From positions 1-42,771 of the forward strand of contig JADHPT010000013.1 in assembly GCA_016778305.1 (NCBI GenBank): a DNA stretch of 42,771 nucleotides, in the 5' to 3' direction. This stretch comes from Candidatus Poseidonia sp. (GTDB taxonomy: Archaea; Thermoplasmatota; Poseidoniia; Poseidoniales; Poseidoniaceae). Each line of letters opens with the position of its first letter. Positions within the stretch are counted from its first letter, which is position 1. The translations under genes were made by a program, and so were the position numbers. Positions 41,912-42,771 of the stretch are shown here, one piece after another. The notes beneath the pieces are model-generated. The model saw nothing but the letters and a program-made list of their open reading frames with translations. It did not search any database and was not told the DNA's origin.

Positions 41912-42241
41912 TCAGGCTTGACGGCCAGCGTCGTACATCTCACGAAGGCTGCCGTCTTGGAGCATCTCGAGAGCGATATCAGATCCGCCAATGAGTTCCC
42001 CGTGAACGAAAATTTGAGGCATGGTTGGGAAGTCCGACCAAGCGCAGATGGAGGGGATTGCAAGACGGTCGCTGAGCACGTTTACTGAGGCAAATTCTTC
42101 TCCGAGTTGCTGCAAAACCTGAGCTGCGCGATTGGAGAAGCCACACTGTGGTTCGTTGGGGCTGCCCTTCATGAAGAGGACAATCGGGTGGTCGGTCACG
42201 AGGCTTTGCAATTCTTCTGGGCTCCAATTCATGGTTATCAT
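41912..42241 (-). CDS. grxD: Monothiol glutaredoxin, CGFS type
   Basis: 109 aa. VLFMKGSPNEPQCGFSNRA (about residues 20-38) is the monothiol Grx signature with the active CGFS motif. TMPQIFVHGELIGGSDIAL (about 70-88) is the glutathione and cluster-binding end. Such proteins bind a [2Fe-2S] cluster with a partner and take part in iron-sulfur trafficking. The ATG at 42241 overlaps the BolA stop (ATGA), so the two are translationally coupled. This pairing is well known in bacteria and eukaryotes and less expected in an archaeon. Confidence 0.88.
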   Translation of the reverse strand: MITMNWSPEELQSLVTDHPIVLFMKGSPNEPQCGFSNRAAQVLQQLGEEFASVNVLSDRLAIPSICAWSDFPTMPQIFVHGELIGGSDIALEMLQDGSLREMYDAGRQA

Positions 42242-42549
42242 TCCTTTTTGAGACGGCGGATGTGTACGCCTTGACCTCCGCCGTGGGGGTCAAACGCCGT
42301 GTCGCCGGCGGTGGCTGCTTGGGCGGGCGTCATGCACTTGAGATCAAGCGCATGAATGGGATGTGGGATGTGGGCTTTCATGACGGCCAAAACTTGCTTT
42401 TGGCGTTGAAGAGGTCGCATTCCATCAAAGGAATCTGAGATAATTCTGACGTGAAAGTGGTCGCCGGAATTGTGCAGGTCAACGACCTCAACGGTGGCGT
42501 CAGGAACTGCTTTCAGCACTTCCGCTTCAATCCACGCAGCCTCGACCAT
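42238..42549 (-). CDS. bolA: BolA family protein
   Basis: 103 aa. The family core is EVVDLHNSGDHFHVRIISDSFDGMRPLQRQKQVL, containing the HFHV strand and the R/K-rich helix, followed by IHALDLKCMTPAQ with the conserved C-terminal Cys and His neighbourhood. BolA proteins form a complex with CGFS glutaredoxins around a [2Fe-2S] cluster. The C-terminus carries an extra GGGQGVHIRRL tail. The stop overlaps the glutaredoxin start by four bases, which strongly suggests a functional pair. Confidence 0.85.
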   Translation of the reverse strand: MVEAAWIEAEVLKAVPDATVEVVDLHNSGDHFHVRIISDSFDGMRPLQRQKQVLAVMKAHIPHPIHALDLKCMTPAQAATAGDTAFDPHGGGQGVHIRRLKKE

Positions 42550-42615
42550 GCCTTCGCCTCAGTTATCCGAAAAGACGCTCCATCTTTGAACCTGCGCCTT
42601 GACTAACCTCAGGCC

Positions 42616-42771
42616 TTACTCCTCGAGCGCCTCGAGAATCGATGCCACGCCCGTCGCTTTCTTGACCTTCAGCCAAGGTTCAATCAGACGTGTTTCAATG
42701 TCTTCTTTGAGCCGCTTCGTGCCGCCCCCACTGATGTTGAGGACGATGCAGTCATCAGCCTTCACATCACC
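42616..42771 (-). CDS. Threonine-synthase-like PLP enzyme, C-terminal fragment
   Basis: Only the last 51 residues are in the window; the gene continues past its edge. CIVLNISGGGTKRLKEDI and EPWLKV resemble the C-terminal part of threonine-synthase / cysteate-synthase-type PLP enzymes, where an LLN(V/I)(T/S)GGG strand-loop is conserved near the end. The TAA is at 42616-42618. The substrate cannot be judged from the fragment. Confidence 0.5.
   Translation of the reverse strand, partial: GDVKADDCIVLNISGGGTKRLKEDIETRLIEPWLKVKKATGVASILEALEE

Overview
The window reads as chromosomal DNA of a marine archaeon, most likely a Marine Group II / Poseidoniales-type member of the Thermoplasmatota. The evidence is an archaeal replication and transcription set: DNA polymerase D large subunit, the large subunit of archaeal primase, a uS13-uS4-uS11-Rpo3 cluster, pantoate kinase, an MptE-type pterin kinase, a DUF373 protein and a TPD-domain protein. 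Mixed with these are several bacterial-looking genes: a fused RibD, a bacterial-type LeuRS, an acyltransferase, ribulose-phosphate epimerase, and a CGFS glutaredoxin with BolA. The group assignment is inference; no rRNA gene is present. Coding is extremely dense. No gene-free stretch reaches 300 bases, and convergent neighbours usually abut or overlap at their stop codons. I found no tRNA, rRNA, CRISPR array, insertion sequence, prophage or intein.

Left part (1-10.7 kb): a lipobox membrane protein and a diacylglycerol-kinase-like lipid kinase converge. A divergent promoter region with two direct repeats separates the kinase from a fused riboflavin gene (ribD). A five-gene leftward run follows: an unknown protein, a small zinc-ribbon protein, DUF373, a PlsC/GPAT-like acyltransferase and primase PriL. 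Divergent to it are the pterin diphosphokinase and a small membrane protein.

Centre (10.7-21.5 kb): the DP2 gene runs leftward. Rightward from it are pyrE and a methyltransferase, then uS13, uS4, uS11, RNA polymerase subunit D (Rpo3) and pantoate kinase. A gene for a TPD-domain nuclease-like protein, related to human CDIN1, ends inside the pantoate kinase gene on the other strand.

Right-centre (21.6-35 kb): this is the most unusual part. Two large surface proteins each combine a seven-repeat propeller with calcium-binding thrombospondin-3-like repeats, a C-terminal membrane anchor and a cytoplasmic tail. They flank leuS and a predicted membrane-spanning transcription regulator (signal peptide, large ectodomain, membrane segment, two winged helices). 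A winged-helix/STAND ATPase is divergent to the second surface protein. Together they could form an envelope-sensing regulatory locus.

Right end (35-42.8 kb): thioredoxin and ribulose-phosphate epimerase, then a surface-glycan set (GT4 glycosyltransferase, Wzx/MATE-like flippase, DegT/DnrJ aminotransferase with an apparent frameshift, TupA-like ATP-grasp enzyme). Small regulatory and membrane genes lie among them. A CGFS glutaredoxin-BolA pair and the 3' end of a threonine-synthase-like gene close the window.
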